Part shown: one piece after another, positions 11,175-21,902 of the stretch
Numbering within the stretch: the stretch's first letter is position 1
Layout: the number at the start of each line of letters is the position of its first letter
Assembly: GCA_900095095.1 (NCBI GenBank)
Contig: FMBT01000372.1
Coordinates: 122,036-186,035, forward strand
DNA: 64,000 nt
Reading direction: 5' to 3'
Origin: Fragilariopsis cylindrus CCMP1102
Lineage: Eukaryota > Bacillariophyta > Bacillariophyceae > Bacillariales > Bacillariaceae
Made by a program: the position numbers and the translations under genes
Notes under the pieces: model-generated
Databases searched by the model: none
What the model saw: the letters and a program-made list of their open reading frames with translations, nothing else
What the model was told of the DNA's origin: nothing

Positions 11175-11798
11175 ATTTCATGTGTGTGTGTGTGTATGCG
11201 TGTGTATTTTTGCTGTGTAATTTCGTTGTGTAAGACTTTTTTGGTAGCACCTAATGAAGCGAAGGTAATTTTTATTCCTATTTCGGGCAGATTTACTTGG
11301 TCGTTGTATTTGTTCTTAAAAAAAACGTAAATTGCTGATTAACGATGGGAGCAACTTCTTTCTTTTACTGAGCTTTATTCTTGTATCTTGATAGCGCTCT
11401 TGAAGGTAATGGCACGATGGTTAGCATAGCTGCAATGGCATGCTGTGATATTTATCATGTCACTTAGCGATACCACTGAAACATTTCTGACATATCTTGT
11501 CAAAGAAAGATTTCATCGTGTCACCGCGGTGTGTCGCTTTCTTGTTAGAAGTCACTATCAAATTAAATTAGAAAAATGAGCATGATGTGACATTCTGGCT
11601 GGGAAATTTTGCAGAACATTGCTGTGGAATTAACCGTACTACGGTCGTCACTACCGGTAGGATACGTACTATGTATACTAGCGTACCTATGAGTCATATA
11701 TACATACTAACTTCTAGCTAAATTAACTTTAACTGCCCAAAACATCGTTGACCGTTTCCTGATCACCTTTCGGTTAGCACAAAGCACTCGACGACAGT
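11175..11798. other. Intergenic, divergent promoters
   Basis: About 620 bp between divergent genes, with a TG microsatellite at about 11179-11205. No gene seen. Confidence 0.45.
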
Positions 11799-12680
11799 AT
11801 GTCATCGATCGATAGCGACGAAGAAAAGGACCCAGTGAAGGTGGAAGTGGCCAACGGATGGAAACTACGTACAGATGCTATCCCATCCACCCTTAGTGCA
11901 GCCGAGCGCGCCAAATTTGCCATCTCTCCTGATGCAACCTACCGTCAAATCGATGTATCCTCCAAAACTTGGCAGGGCATCATTCCCGGCGGCGAAGCCT
12001 GGACTACCGGCGATGGCGATACATCCACTGGTGGTGAAGAGATACGTTCCCCCTGGGCAGTCTGGGCCACATCACCTCTCCTCTCCCCAAGCGAATGCGC
12101 CGAATGGATCCAACGCAGCGAAACACTCGAACTCGAAACAGGCGATTTCATTTTCGCTGGAGACTCCACGTTTGGACTATCCCGCTTCCACACCGGGGCC
12201 CGCCGTCACAGCGCCACCCGCATGGTCGAAGATCCAGACTTTGCATCCGTCCTCCAAACTCGACTTGAAGGGCAAGTTCCTCTCGAAATCCTCGGTGGAA
12301 GGAAGTTCTGTGGCGTTGGGGAATCATTTCTCGTATCGAAGTATGCGCCAGGGCAATATTTTGCGCCGCATTTTGATGGGAGGGGTGCAAAGCGGAACGC
12401 CGAGAAGCAGGCTTCGGAGTTTACTGTGGTGGTTTATCTGTCGGACGATTTTGTGGGTGGAGCGACGCATTATTTGAGTGGGCAGGGGAGTGAGGTAAAG
12501 CAGAGTGTGGCAGTGAGGCCAACAAAGGGGTGTGCGGCCATTCATCGTCAAGGAAGCGTTTTGCATGCAGGTGGGGCTGTAAAGGAGGGAACCAAGTATA
12601 TTATGCAATTCTTTTTGAGTTATGACTCGCCAAATGTTCCCGAGCCAAGGTCAATCACTAATTTGAGGTGGGGAGTATGA
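11799..12680 (+). CDS. 2-oxoglutarate/Fe(II) dioxygenase, prolyl-4-hydroxylase type
   Basis: 293 residues from an ATG at 11799, single exon. The C-terminal half is a P4Hc-type double-stranded beta-helix. It shows the iron-binding HxD in YFAPHFDGRG (about residues 189-195), the strand VVVYLSDDFVGGATHYL, a distal iron-binding His in VLHAGGAV and the 2OG-contacting Lys nearby in KEGTKYIMQFFLSYD. An N-terminal region of about 90 residues precedes it. No signal peptide is seen, so a cytosolic or nuclear substrate is more likely than secreted collagen-like proteins. GC content and codon usage look higher than in neighbouring genes, which could reflect high expression or a different origin. Substrate not predictable. 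Confidence 0.85.
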   Translation: MSSIDSDEEKDPVKVEVANGWKLRTDAIPSTLSAAERAKFAISPDATYRQIDVSSKTWQGIIPGGEAWTTGDGDTSTGGEEIRSPWAVWATSPLLSPSECAEWIQRSETLELETGDFIFAGDSTFGLSRFHTGARRHSATRMVEDPDFASVLQTRLEGQVPLEILGGRKFCGVGESFLVSKYAPGQYFAPHFDGRGAKRNAEKQASEFTVVVYLSDDFVGGATHYLSGQGSEVKQSVAVRPTKGCAAIHRQGSVLHAGGAVKEGTKYIMQFFLSYDSPNVPEPRSITNLRWGV

Positions 12681-13210
12681 TGTGGTTAGGTACATAGGGG
12701 CTGATCTTTCCAGCAAGACTATTTATTTGATGCCCAAACGGATGCTCATTGGAGAGGAAGAACGCTCTAAAATAATCATTCGCTTCTCTTGAAATTTCAT
12801 ATCACTGTTCGCAGTTTCACTAACAGTGAACTACTTCATAATATTATTATTATTCCTACAATAATAATATGTACGCAACAACCTTGAGGTATGCGAGTGT
12901 CAGGATTGTTGTCATCTTTCCTCAACACTTTGTACAATAATGTGCAACGTACGTTCGTAGCTAAGACAAGAGATGCAAAAAACCCCAACCGTCGTATCGG
13001 TTGATTATATCTAGAAACTCTCAGAATCAATCATAACGGGATATAGCATTGCACAAAGGATGATTGCTAATGAGGGGAAGACACTAGCTGTTTACAAGAT
13101 CTAAGAATCTTTATTATTCTCAAACTATCATTGGATGGTCATGTTGGAAAATAGGATCGTTGACGATGTTATTTGTCGTCTCTATTCCATGCAATAGGAT
13201 GTTTCACCAT
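12681..13210. other. Intergenic, convergent 3' ends
   Basis: About 530 bp between convergent genes. There is a small ATTATTATT/AATAATAAT inverted pair near 12841-12869, possibly a transcript-end hairpin. Nothing else recognised. Confidence 0.4.
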
Positions 13211-13868
13211 TCAGAACATTCCAAAGAACTTCTTCTTGGGCTTGTCTTGTGTGTTTCCTTTCCTCCCTTCAATTCACTGACAGTTGGTGCCTTGTAGTTG
13301 CGTCGAAACTTTTGAGCACCTCCTAAAGTTGTCTCGGAAGGACCCGATCGTCCTCGAGAACCAGTCCAGTCAAGACCTTCTCCCTTTCCGAAAATGAATA
13401 TACTTTGTTCCTTCTTTAAACCTCCCTCAGCGTATTGCTTGTCAGATGTCAACCTTCTGGCCTTCATGGCACTCTTTATATCGGTATTATCCCATCGTCC
13501 TCCACGTTGCATGTACTAGAAGGTTGAATAAAGGTGTGAGAATCAAGAAGCAGACTAGGCGCATATTCGTCTTCTTGTATCGGATACACACTACTTACAG
13601 GAATATCTTCTGGCTTGAGTTCTCCACTCTTGATTCACTTTTGAGCATTCGTAACTGGCATCAAGTGACTTGCTTCTCCACGTTCCGATGCTTCTTGAAA
13701 CGATTGGAACGAACGATTTTGGAAGCCTGTGGGTCCCATGCGGCCAAGGTTCTACTTCTTTTCCTTCTTCTTGGTTTCCTCATCCTTGAACTTCTTGTAT
13801 CGCTCAGGTGTGAAACCAGACAAACATGCCAAATACAAAATACACCAAGCATTTTTTGGGTAGAACAT
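13211..13868 (-). pseudogene. Decayed two-exon gene for a small basic protein (conserved KKFFG-type C-terminus)
   Basis: Reading from the ATG at 13868, exon 1 (13599-13868) encodes SGFTPERYKKFKDEE, then an in-frame TAG, then RMGPTGFQ and SFQEASERGEASHLMPV, then an in-frame TGA, then KSGELKPEDIP. A good intron (13516-13598, GTAAGT donor, TTCTAG acceptor) joins in phase to exon 2 (from 13515), which reads YMQRGGRWDNTD and FGKGEGLDWTG. Near 13257 the frame must change by one base to reach the natural-looking ending DKPKKKFFGMF and its stop at 13211. Coding sense persists across all three defects, so decay is recent or the stops are recoded. The frameshift alone could be an assembly error, but the two stops cannot be explained by a missing base. 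The function of the ancestral protein (about 191 residues, very basic) is unknown to me. Confidence 0.6.
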
Positions 13869-14472
13869 TAAGGTGACAATTACGTATACATGCTAGCTAC
13901 AATGCAATTGTATTGGTTAGTCATATTAGCCTCTTGAGTTAGTCATATTAGCCTCTTGAGAGGTCACACAATAGCCTGGAATCAATTCAAATGATTCCAA
14001 TCTCGACACACAGTTATCCGTACGACCGTCACATATCTACTATGTACTACTACTTTAGTGTACTACTGTAGTACAGTATCGATTTTTTTTTTAGTTGTAA
14101 GGATACAAAAACAATACTGCTACATATAGCTGGTATCTTTTCTCGGGATTCAAAATAGTTCTACGCTAGTATTTGGATTTCTAACTTCTAACTTGACTAT
14201 ACACACACAATCATGTGAGAGGAGAGGATACGCCCAGGTAGATAGGTGCAGTAGTAATAGCTTTTGGTGGGATGGAAGGATCAATGAAACTCTAATAATA
14301 CATGATTAAGCACACAAGTATTCAAGTATTCAAGGCGCATTATTGTTTATTCATCAATTTTTACTGCAGTATTGAATATTTTTGCTTTTTATATGGTTTA
14401 GTCTTCTTCTTTTTTCTATTGTACAACGTGCATTGAAACGAACGTGTACAATTGTAGTCCTCTTGAACTATG
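13869..14472. other. Intergenic with a short tandem repeat
   Basis: About 600 bp. A 22-bp unit (TTAGTCATATTAGCCTCTTG and two more bases) occurs twice in tandem at about 13917-13960. No gene seen. Confidence 0.5.
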
Positions 14473-17400
14473 CTATCGCTCTTTTCCAATTAGCGACACG
14501 ACTTCTTCTGCGACTGCTTGTTTAATAGGAGAACCCCTTTCTTCGTCATTGTTAGTACCATTGGTGTGCACTGGGATCGTTGACGGTAGATCCTGCATTT
14601 CTAGGGCAGGTAGATTCTTATTTTGGTGTAAGGTTGAAAAGGCTTCGTAAAAGAGTCGCTTAGGGGCCGCACTAGGTACGATTATAGCTGCCAGGTAAGA
14701 AAATCCGAGAAATCCGTCGAAGAAGAAAATACCAGCTGCAGCAAAGCAAAGGACCATAAAACCAAGTAAAGGATGCGCCATGGCACCGGGATGAGGGGGT
14801 GCTTTAAGAGGTCCGACCTTGGGAGTGGGAAGCAGCCAATCCATCGCATTGCACAGGATTTGCGCTCCTGCTGAATATACACTATGAGGGTAATGAACGC
14901 CATCAAAACTTTCCGATACCCGTGAGTGCGTAAAGGCTTCACCGTCAATGACAAAGGAAGAAGTAGACAAAATATCTTCTGACTCGTACAAATCACGGAT
15001 TATTTTCATCTCATCTTCGTTGATTTTCGCTCGCTTTTCCTCCGTAGGGAGTGCCACAGTATTGATGGATGTTGGAGTTAGCCAAACCACTGGTACTTTC
15101 AGTTTTTTCAGTTTTTTTATTCCTGTTTTTAACTCGCCCACAACGGATTTCAATGCTTCTTTTTCCTCGTCCGTGTCGTATTTCCAGAGCCTATCCCAAG
15201 CACCACCTCCAAGGACGACCAAATCTAGATTATCTTCAAGTGTATTAGTCAAGGTCAAGTTAGTGACAGCTTCCACAATGTCCGTAGCATACCCGGCCCA
15301 TATAAATTCTACTTTGATATCTCCAATCTTTGCAGATAAATTCTGGTGCTTCCCTTCAACTGCGTTGTACGAGCCAGCATCGGCAATTCCAAGCTGTCGA
15401 CAGAATGAATGGTACAAGTAGCGAGTAATCGAGTCACCAGCAAAATAAATGGTACGATCCTTTAGATGTTTCTTCAAACTTTTCACATCACGTTGCTTAA
15501 ATCGACAATGAGACGAGGCTTGTTGTTCTTGCCATCCCCAAACAAAGACTGAGTTTTGAGCGGAACATGTCGATACGGGTGAAATACCATAGTTACGATA
15601 TTCTTCCCCTCGTGGCCCTTCGTCGCATCCATTCAACTGCATCCACTTCCCTTGGTTTGCATATATATCGCAAGATTGTGGCAGATTGCTTATCTTAGCC
15701 GCCCCCCTTACTGCCATGGCATGCCAACTGGTACCACAGGAAGCAATTGCGATGAAAGCTATGACGCAGGAAGTGGTCATTGCCTTCTTATTCATTGTTC
15801 GATCTACTGATGGTTCTTCCTCGGCCGTATTTCCTGTCGACAAGGTATTCTTGAGCAAGAAAAGATATAGGAGGTAACCGCAACCACATGATACCACCCC
15901 AACCATTCCCAGGTTAAGAACACCTTGCGACTCCAATAGATATGCCAGGCCACAAAATGACCCAATAATGGATAACATTCCAGCTAGGTTCTTAAAACAA
16001 GCATCTCGATTATCTGGAAGGACCATCCCTCTCAAAAAGAGGGTCAGCTGGTAAAGTCGACGACTCATAACGACATAAAGTACTGAAACTACCAAAAAGT
16101 TAACTTTAGGCCATCCGGGAATCAATGTCAAAAGACTCTTGGCATCCGATGTTAGCCAAATATGATGCTGCATCAAATACGTCTCTAGCGTGGTCTTCCC
16201 GATCTGATGGAGCAGATCTAGACTGTGATTCCTAAGGAAAGGAGTCAAATTCCGGAAGTAAATGTAGGCGGTTAGTGGAATAAATCCATAATAAGCATTG
16301 GTTTGGTTGTAATCAAACTTGCCCTGCATAAACGGTCCCGTTACCCAAAAGAAAAATATGGCAAATAATCCCGCTCCCATAAGTCCCTTAGCCAATACAT
16401 GTTGGAATAAAGGCAGGGCCTCTAGCTTTCGGAAAAAAAGGCTGGTGATAGGAAAATTAAGAGCAAAAATCATTCCGATATAAGTCGACCAATGATCGAG
16501 ACTGGATCGGAAATACCATTCCCACATGGCACCTGCTGACGCTCCCATCATAGGTGTCTCTCCAAAAAAGGGATAGTGTATGATTCTAAAAAGTCCAAGG
16601 TCACAATCCCAAACCAGATAGATAACAACACCCAAAATAGCAAGTTTGGTGCGGATCCACCATTTGGTGTAATTGTGTTTGTGCCCAATCCTCATGACTA
16701 CGTAAACCATGAGAAAGTAATAGGTATGCAATAAGCAGATATAGTACAGAATGAATGTTGTTCCCTGTGTCAAGCATAAGAAAAGGACCAGGAAATTTAG
16801 TCGCCATAACATTTGAAGGACACGAACAATTCCGTAGTCGGCTTTTAAATAGAAGAAGGAAAAGTTTCCAAATCCTGTCATCCAAACGTAACATGTAATC
16901 ATTATACGAATAGCATTATAAACGTCTTCTGCGTGATAGTAGTGATATAGCAGGAACATGAATTGCATCCACCCCTTCCATTCTTCTGTCTGATTTCGAT
17001 TGAGAACTTCCGTATTATCATTCTGTGCCGCGATGGGACGAGCTACACTATCACTAGAAGTTCCTCCATTTTCAAATACGTCATTGTGTGATTTATCACC
17101 TGAGTGGTATATTAACTCTTTGTTGTCTTTTGCAGGCACGTGTCGTTGCCACGTAAATGCAGAAACGACAAATAGAAGGAAAGTCAAGAAGAAAAAAAGA
17201 TCGGCATCGTAATTCTTATCGGCATGGGGATATGGTGGATGATGTTCGCATATATAGGCATAAAAAAGGATTAAACCGAATATAGAAGAATGGAACAATA
17301 GTGTATATACTGACGTCAATGACTTGACATCCAATGCTGAAGATTTTGGATGTGCTGCAGCGTTTGATAGTTGCTGATAATCTCCCGTCATATATGCTCG

Positions 17401-17502
17401 AGTAGCCAAGGCAGTGGTGGCAAAAATTATCACCCCAAAAAGCATGGCACTTCCCATAGTCGTCACCGAAGCTGCCGTAGCAGCATCATTACCATCACTC
17501 AT
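14473..17502 (-). CDS. Cas1p-type polytopic acyltransferase fused to a PC-esterase/SGNH domain
   Basis: 1009 residues from the ATG at 17502; the frame extends upstream only with a non-ATG start. The N-terminal two thirds has many membrane segments and the Cas1p 10-TM acyltransferase signature, EWKGWMQFMFLLYHYY at about residue 172 followed by YVWMTGFGNFSFFYLK, continuing to about residue 600. A lumenal domain follows with the SGNH/PC-esterase blocks: FAGDSITRYLY (Ser near 690) and a C-terminal DGVHYP with Asp and His (about 866-870). Two further membrane segments precede the C-terminus. Animal CASD1 and plant RWA/TBL proteins O-acetylate glycans in the Golgi, which is the likely role here. 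In CASD1 the SGNH part is N-terminal to the membrane part; here it follows it, so the order is reversed. Confidence is high for both domains, moderate for the substrate class. Confidence 0.88.
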   Translation of the reverse strand: MSDGNDAATAASVTTMGSAMLFGVIIFATTALATRAYMTGDYQQLSNAAAHPKSSALDVKSLTSVYTLLFHSSIFGLILFYAYICEHHPPYPHADKNYDADLFFFLTFLLFVVSAFTWQRHVPAKDNKELIYHSGDKSHNDVFENGGTSSDSVARPIAAQNDNTEVLNRNQTEEWKGWMQFMFLLYHYYHAEDVYNAIRIMITCYVWMTGFGNFSFFYLKADYGIVRVLQMLWRLNFLVLFLCLTQGTTFILYYICLLHTYYFLMVYVVMRIGHKHNYTKWWIRTKLAILGVVIYLVWDCDLGLFRIIHYPFFGETPMMGASAGAMWEWYFRSSLDHWSTYIGMIFALNFPITSLFFRKLEALPLFQHVLAKGLMGAGLFAIFFFWVTGPFMQGKFDYNQTNAYYGFIPLTAYIYFRNLTPFLRNHSLDLLHQIGKTTLETYLMQHHIWLTSDAKSLLTLIPGWPKVNFLVVSVLYVVMSRRLYQLTLFLRGMVLPDNRDACFKNLAGMLSIIGSFCGLAYLLESQGVLNLGMVGVVSCGCGYLLYLFLLKNTLSTGNTAEEEPSVDRTMNKKAMTTSCVIAFIAIASCGTSWHAMAVRGAAKISNLPQSCDIYANQGKWMQLNGCDEGPRGEEYRNYGISPVSTCSAQNSVFVWGWQEQQASSHCRFKQRDVKSLKKHLKDRTIYFAGDSITRYLYHSFCRQLGIADAGSYNAVEGKHQNLSAKIGDIKVEFIWAGYATDIVEAVTNLTLTNTLEDNLDLVVLGGGAWDRLWKYDTDEEKEALKSVVGELKTGIKKLKKLKVPVVWLTPTSINTVALPTEEKRAKINEDEMKIIRDLYESEDILSTSSFVIDGEAFTHSRVSESFDGVHYPHSVYSAGAQILCNAMDWLLPTPKVGPLKAPPHPGAMAHPLLGFMVLCFAAAGIFFFDGFLGFSYLAAIIVPSAAPKRLFYEAFSTLHQNKNLPALEMQDLPSTIPVHTNGTNNDEERGSPIKQAVAEEVVSLIGKER

Positions 17503-18305
17503 CACGGGTCGTCGTCGATGTAGTCGTCGTCGTGATCGATAAGATCGTTGTTGGGATGGTGAATTAAAAACGTATGAAAAATACCGTCTGCCTTTTGGCT
17601 TCTTGAACCGTTTTTCTTCTACCGCAAGAACTGCTATCTCGTCTCGGACGTGTATTACAGTGGAGAGATGAATTTGAAAAAAATAAAGTACTACACAAAC
17701 GAGAAGCTTTTTAAAATTACGGTTGCACAAGAATAATACGTGTTGTTCCGTACTATGCTGTAGGACTCTACTGTTTAGGTGCGGTCATTTTTTTAAGGTC
17801 AGTCATACGGTATCTACGGTACTCTTCAGGAACATCTTCCGCTCGGCGAGTTAAAAAAAATCTTTGTGAAACGAGTAAAATTGTCAGATCCTCCACTTTT
17901 CGCGCGGTTAAAAAGTTAACTTTTTTCTGCCGCGTATTTGCTGTGCGAATTTTTTTGCTCACCCTACTTAATTAAGTACAAGTATGTGTGACTTTAAGGT
18001 TCGCCCTTTAGGCATTTTTCAAAAAAGAGAAGGACAATCGATTTGTGCCTCTACTCAGGGTAATAATCTATACCCTGCCTCTACTGTATTTTACGAATCG
18101 TACCCGTCACGGTACCAAGCGCGGATCATTTTAGGCTACATTAAAAACATCATTTATTTTATTTTTATATCAGCATCGCATCAGGCATCATTTAGCATCA
18201 TTAATAAGTTAGTGGCATCTCTCTTGAAATATTGTTGTTTGTCAGTTATAGACATAGACAATACCGACTTGCTTCACCACGACCTCAACAAATACACATA
18301 GTAGT
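17503..18305. other. Intergenic, divergent promoters
   Basis: About 800 bp between the acyltransferase and methyltransferase genes. A short frame on the minus strand at 17768-17962 is not convincing. No RNA gene seen. Confidence 0.45.
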
Positions 18306-19566
18306 ATGAAATCTGCGTCGCGTGTACCTTCGAAAGAACAGTCCAATCGACTGGACTCCAATTAACGTTGGGAAATTATTTGTTTATTGTTATTATGGGG
18401 TTGCAGATAGTATCTATGATGTACTTCACCGATGATGCTCTTAAGATCAGCAACGCAGAAAAGGAAATGGATCTTGGTAGTCCTAGAGGCGATCATAGTA
18501 ATAGTATTATTTGTCCATCAGCAGTGAATTTATTTGATCAAAGTAGCGACAATATCGACATCATGATCGAAAAAGCAAAGGATTTTCATCAGCGAGGGGG
18601 GAATCTGGTGTCGATTGAGAACTATCTCAACGGACAGATGCAAGCACTCTGGACAAACAGAATCTGAAATTCGAGTTTGACAAAAACATGACCAGCAACC
18701 GTTGTCTACGGACAGAGCAATCCATGATCTTAAGCTATATTACCAAACTCACAATGTTCCGCGGGGTGGGTACGGTCAGCCCCTGCCCGGAAAATGGACT
18801 GGTGAAAACGCTCGAAAGAAGGGTCCCCTCTTTGAAAACAGATGGATTAATGTTATCGAAACGGATACAGCAGATCGGTTCAAGGTTGCTATCGGACACG
18901 TTGGACCCAATTGCACCAAAGAGATACATTTTGCCGAACAATCATACGAAGAAAAGATATTTTGTGTTCCTCCTCCCTTGGTAAGGCACTGCATTACTAT
19001 CGGAAGAATGCAATATTTTCTCCATCGGATCCAACGACCAATGGGGGTTTGAAGAAGAAGTTGTCCAAAAACTACCGAATTGTGTGACACACACATTCGA
19101 TTGCACATTGCCAAACAACAAACCAAAACGAAAACCAAATTCGGACCACGTTCAGTTTTATCCATATTGTATCGGTGATGCTGAAGGTGACAACGACAAC
19201 AAACAAACCGATGACAAGACAAAACGGTTTCTTCCGTACAAAGAATTGTGGGAACGGACCAACACTACAAGGCCACCAAAACTCCTCAAGATCGACGTAG
19301 AAGGATTCGAATTTGGGGTCATACCGTCTATGCTGAGGAATTCGCCGTCGGAAATTTGGCCAGAGCAAATCATGATGGAAGTCCACTGGGGTACGCGAAT
19401 GGTGGATGTTCCATCAATGCTACGGACAAGGCAGGCCTCAGAGATTTCCCTCATGTTTGGCCAGCTCTTCAATTACGGAGGATACCTCCCGGTCAAGGTG
19501 AAATACTTCGAGCCAGGCTGTAGTACGTGCATGGAAGTATTACTGGTGCGAGTCCTCTGCTATTAA
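18306..19566 (+). CDS. FkbM-family methyltransferase-like protein, broken into six frame segments
   Basis: Starting at the ATG at 18306, sense sequence continues through five frame changes to the stop at 19566. An N-terminal membrane anchor (NYLFIVIMGLQIVSMMYF) precedes a lumenal part. The later blocks fit the FkbM methyltransferase family: IFSIGSNDQWGFEEEV (the glycine-rich SAM-binding strand), HTFDC, LLKIDVEGFEFGVIPSML (the conserved DVEG motif) and HWGTRM. All five changes act as loss of one base, at about 18350 (CC), 18628 (GG), 18695 (CC), 18981 (GG) and 19016 (TTTT). With these closed the product would be about 421 residues, which is normal for the anchored diatom-type proteins of this family. 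Either the consensus is poor here or the gene is dying; the identical type of error elsewhere favours the first. Substrate unknown. Confidence 0.75.
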
Positions 19567-19805
19567 GATATGATCCAGGAGGAAAGAAAGGAGCCATATA
19601 TATTTAGACTAGGTATTTATACCATTGATATTATGAATTTTAAGTACAGCATCTAATTTAACATATCATTGTTTTTTGAACTGAAATCTGTCTACTGCTA
19701 CTTTAGCCTGAAAAGCCGTCGAGAAAAAAGACAAACACCGTTCATCCCCTACCTTGCTTCTGTAAGTGTCAATAGTAATAGTCGTTTTTTCTTTTTTCAT
19801 CCTAT

Positions 19806-21068
19806 CTAGTAAATATCATTGCTTTGTCTTGTTATTGATGTTGCTGCATCTACTTCTGCATCTGCTTCTTCTTCGGCTTCTATTTCTTCCACAACTCTAG
19901 TGGCTGTATCAGCCACAACCTTTAGCACTCCTGCAAATAGTGACAAACCACCGAGGTATACATACCATGGATATACATCACTCCCAGCACCACCATTTAA
20001 TGCCTTACCAACATAACCGGTATATACGTAAGCTATCGTTCCTGGTGCGAATCCCAATACAGTACCACCAAAAAAGGATGTAAAGTTAATTGATGTTGCA
20101 CCGTATAGATAATTACTTAATGCAAATGGGAAGATCGGTGAAAGTCTTAGTAAAAGCATAAGTTTGAACCCCTCCCGTCCTATAGCACGATCCAATTTTG
20201 CAAATTTAGGATAGTCAACTAATACACCCTCAACATAATCTCTCAATAATGTTCTACCAATAGTAAAACTAATGGCTGCAGCGATGGATGCACTAAATAA
20301 TACAATAGCTGTTCCCTTCACTGGACCAAATAAATATCCAGCAGAAGCTGTTAATGGTATTGCTGGAATAGCAAGAATTTCAGCGATACAATATGCGATA
20401 CCAAAATAGGCAATTCCTAACGTCCCCATCGAATCTGTCAATTCAACAACCTTATCTAATGCAGCACCAGGATCTTGTATGACTTCTCGTGCCTGCCCGA
20501 CAAAGTTACTACCAGTTAATAATAATGTCGATGGAGAAAAATCTGAGATATCTAATCCGCCTATCTGATGAGAAGAAGAAGTTGATATACCAACTGCTAC
20601 CGTTGCTAATATAGAAACTATCGTTGCCAATAATAATAATTGTGGTCCATTATCGCCATCATTAGAATGCTGCTGTAGATCATTATTATTGTCGAATGCA
20701 TCATCGTTACCACTACTGCTGGTAGTAGTACTACTATCTCCTCGTCGTTGTGCATTAAATTTCGGCGTTAATTTTTCTATTATTCCTCCCTTATCATCAA
20801 TTATCGTCCGATTCAATCCTGGTGTTTTTAAGTTATTCTTAGCTGCATGCAGTTTTGTCGACGAGAACTTCTTCTTGTGTGTTCTTGTTTCTTCTATTCT
20901 TGTTGCTATCCTTCTTGACGTTGAAGATGAAGATGTGAAGGATATAGGTATACGTATAGGTACAGTAGGACGAACTGTAAGGAATTGAGACTGAATGGTC
21001 CATGCCACCAACGTCGTCGGCAATAATAGCAACAGCAGAGTCGCAGCAAACGAATGTGATATTCTCAT
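19806..21068 (-). CDS. VTT/SNARE-associated (TVP38/DedA-type) membrane protein, probably plastid
   Basis: 420 residues from ATG at 21068, single exon. Residues 1-23 form a signal peptide ending in TTLVAW, which resembles the diatom plastid-import cleavage motif with an aromatic residue; a Ser/Thr/Arg-rich transit-like stretch follows. After a low-complexity linker, membrane segments begin near residue 145. The VTT core is recognisable: AIPAIPLTASAGYLFGPVKG, FTIGRTLLRDYVEG, LLLRLSPIFPFALSNYLYG (the conserved arginine and proline) and GTVLGFAPGTIAYVYTGYVG. Members of this family act in membrane organisation and lipid scrambling and occur in cyanobacteria and plastids. Location in the thylakoid or plastid envelope is inferred from the targeting signal only. 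Confidence 0.87.
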   Translation of the reverse strand: MRISHSFAATLLLLLLPTTLVAWTIQSQFLTVRPTVPIRIPISFTSSSSTSRRIATRIEETRTHKKKFSSTKLHAAKNNLKTPGLNRTIIDDKGGIIEKLTPKFNAQRRGDSSTTTSSSGNDDAFDNNNDLQQHSNDGDNGPQLLLLATIVSILATVAVGISTSSSHQIGGLDISDFSPSTLLLTGSNFVGQAREVIQDPGAALDKVVELTDSMGTLGIAYFGIAYCIAEILAIPAIPLTASAGYLFGPVKGTAIVLFSASIAAAISFTIGRTLLRDYVEGVLVDYPKFAKLDRAIGREGFKLMLLLRLSPIFPFALSNYLYGATSINFTSFFGGTVLGFAPGTIAYVYTGYVGKALNGGAGSDVYPWYVYLGGLSLFAGVLKVVADTATRVVEEIEAEEEADAEVDAATSITRQSNDIY

Positions 21069-21902
21069 AATTTATACAGTGTCTTCTATTATGGTGTGTA
21101 TACGTATGTATTATTTCTTAGAAATTCGAGTATTCTTGATGGAGAGGACGATCGGAAGTAAAATTTTCTTCAATTGGGTTGGTACTATGGTAAGTTTATG
21201 ACGCACTTCGTAACCGTTTGAATAATGATACTTCTTTACTTCTGGAAAGGGTTGACAAGTTTGACAAAGGGGAAGATTCGGATGGTATGTACACACACTT
21301 GTAATCGTACAGACAGTAGAGTGTGTCTCGCAACGACACACACTGCGATTGAGATTCCTATTCATTCGGGATTTGCTGATTGATGATTCATTCATTTTTC
21401 TCGATGACGACGATGAAAATCATGTTCTCACTGTCAAGAGCGACAGCACGCTCGAGATACGTGGCGCGGATTTTCTCGTCTGGCCATCTGTATCTCTTGA
21501 CTCGCTCGATTCGATTGTCGCATTTTCCGCCTGTCCAGACACGAGAAAATACCACCTACTAATATTTGTGTGTTCAAAAAATAATGTTCGGCAACATTCC
21601 ACCAGCAGTTTGTTTGCATCGACTGAACTAGTAACACACAACACAAGTATAATAATAATACGACAGTGACAATGTCTTCGTATGCTATTTGAAAAAATAT
21701 ATAGTATACTGCTATAAGAAAGACAAGATTGAGACGTTGTGGAGAGGTATTGTATTGTTTCCTGTGAAGAAAGGCAAGAAAAAGCTACTGAACGACAAGA
21801 AGTAAAAGGTCACACACACACACACATAATAATAATAATAATATTTATTGTTTTCTTGAATGAAAGCGAGAGATTTGATTTTTTCTAAATAATAGTAGAA
21901 AA
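21069..21902. other. Intergenic, divergent promoters with microsatellite
   Basis: About 830 bp between the VTT gene and BRE1. A CA repeat followed by a TAA repeat lies at about 21811-21845. The rest holds only overlapping shadow frames. Confidence 0.5.

Noticed and set aside
17768-17962. 64-codon basic open frame on the minus strand
   Set aside because: Isolated and short, with no recognisable motif; it lies in a divergent promoter region and its composition follows local AT/GC bias.
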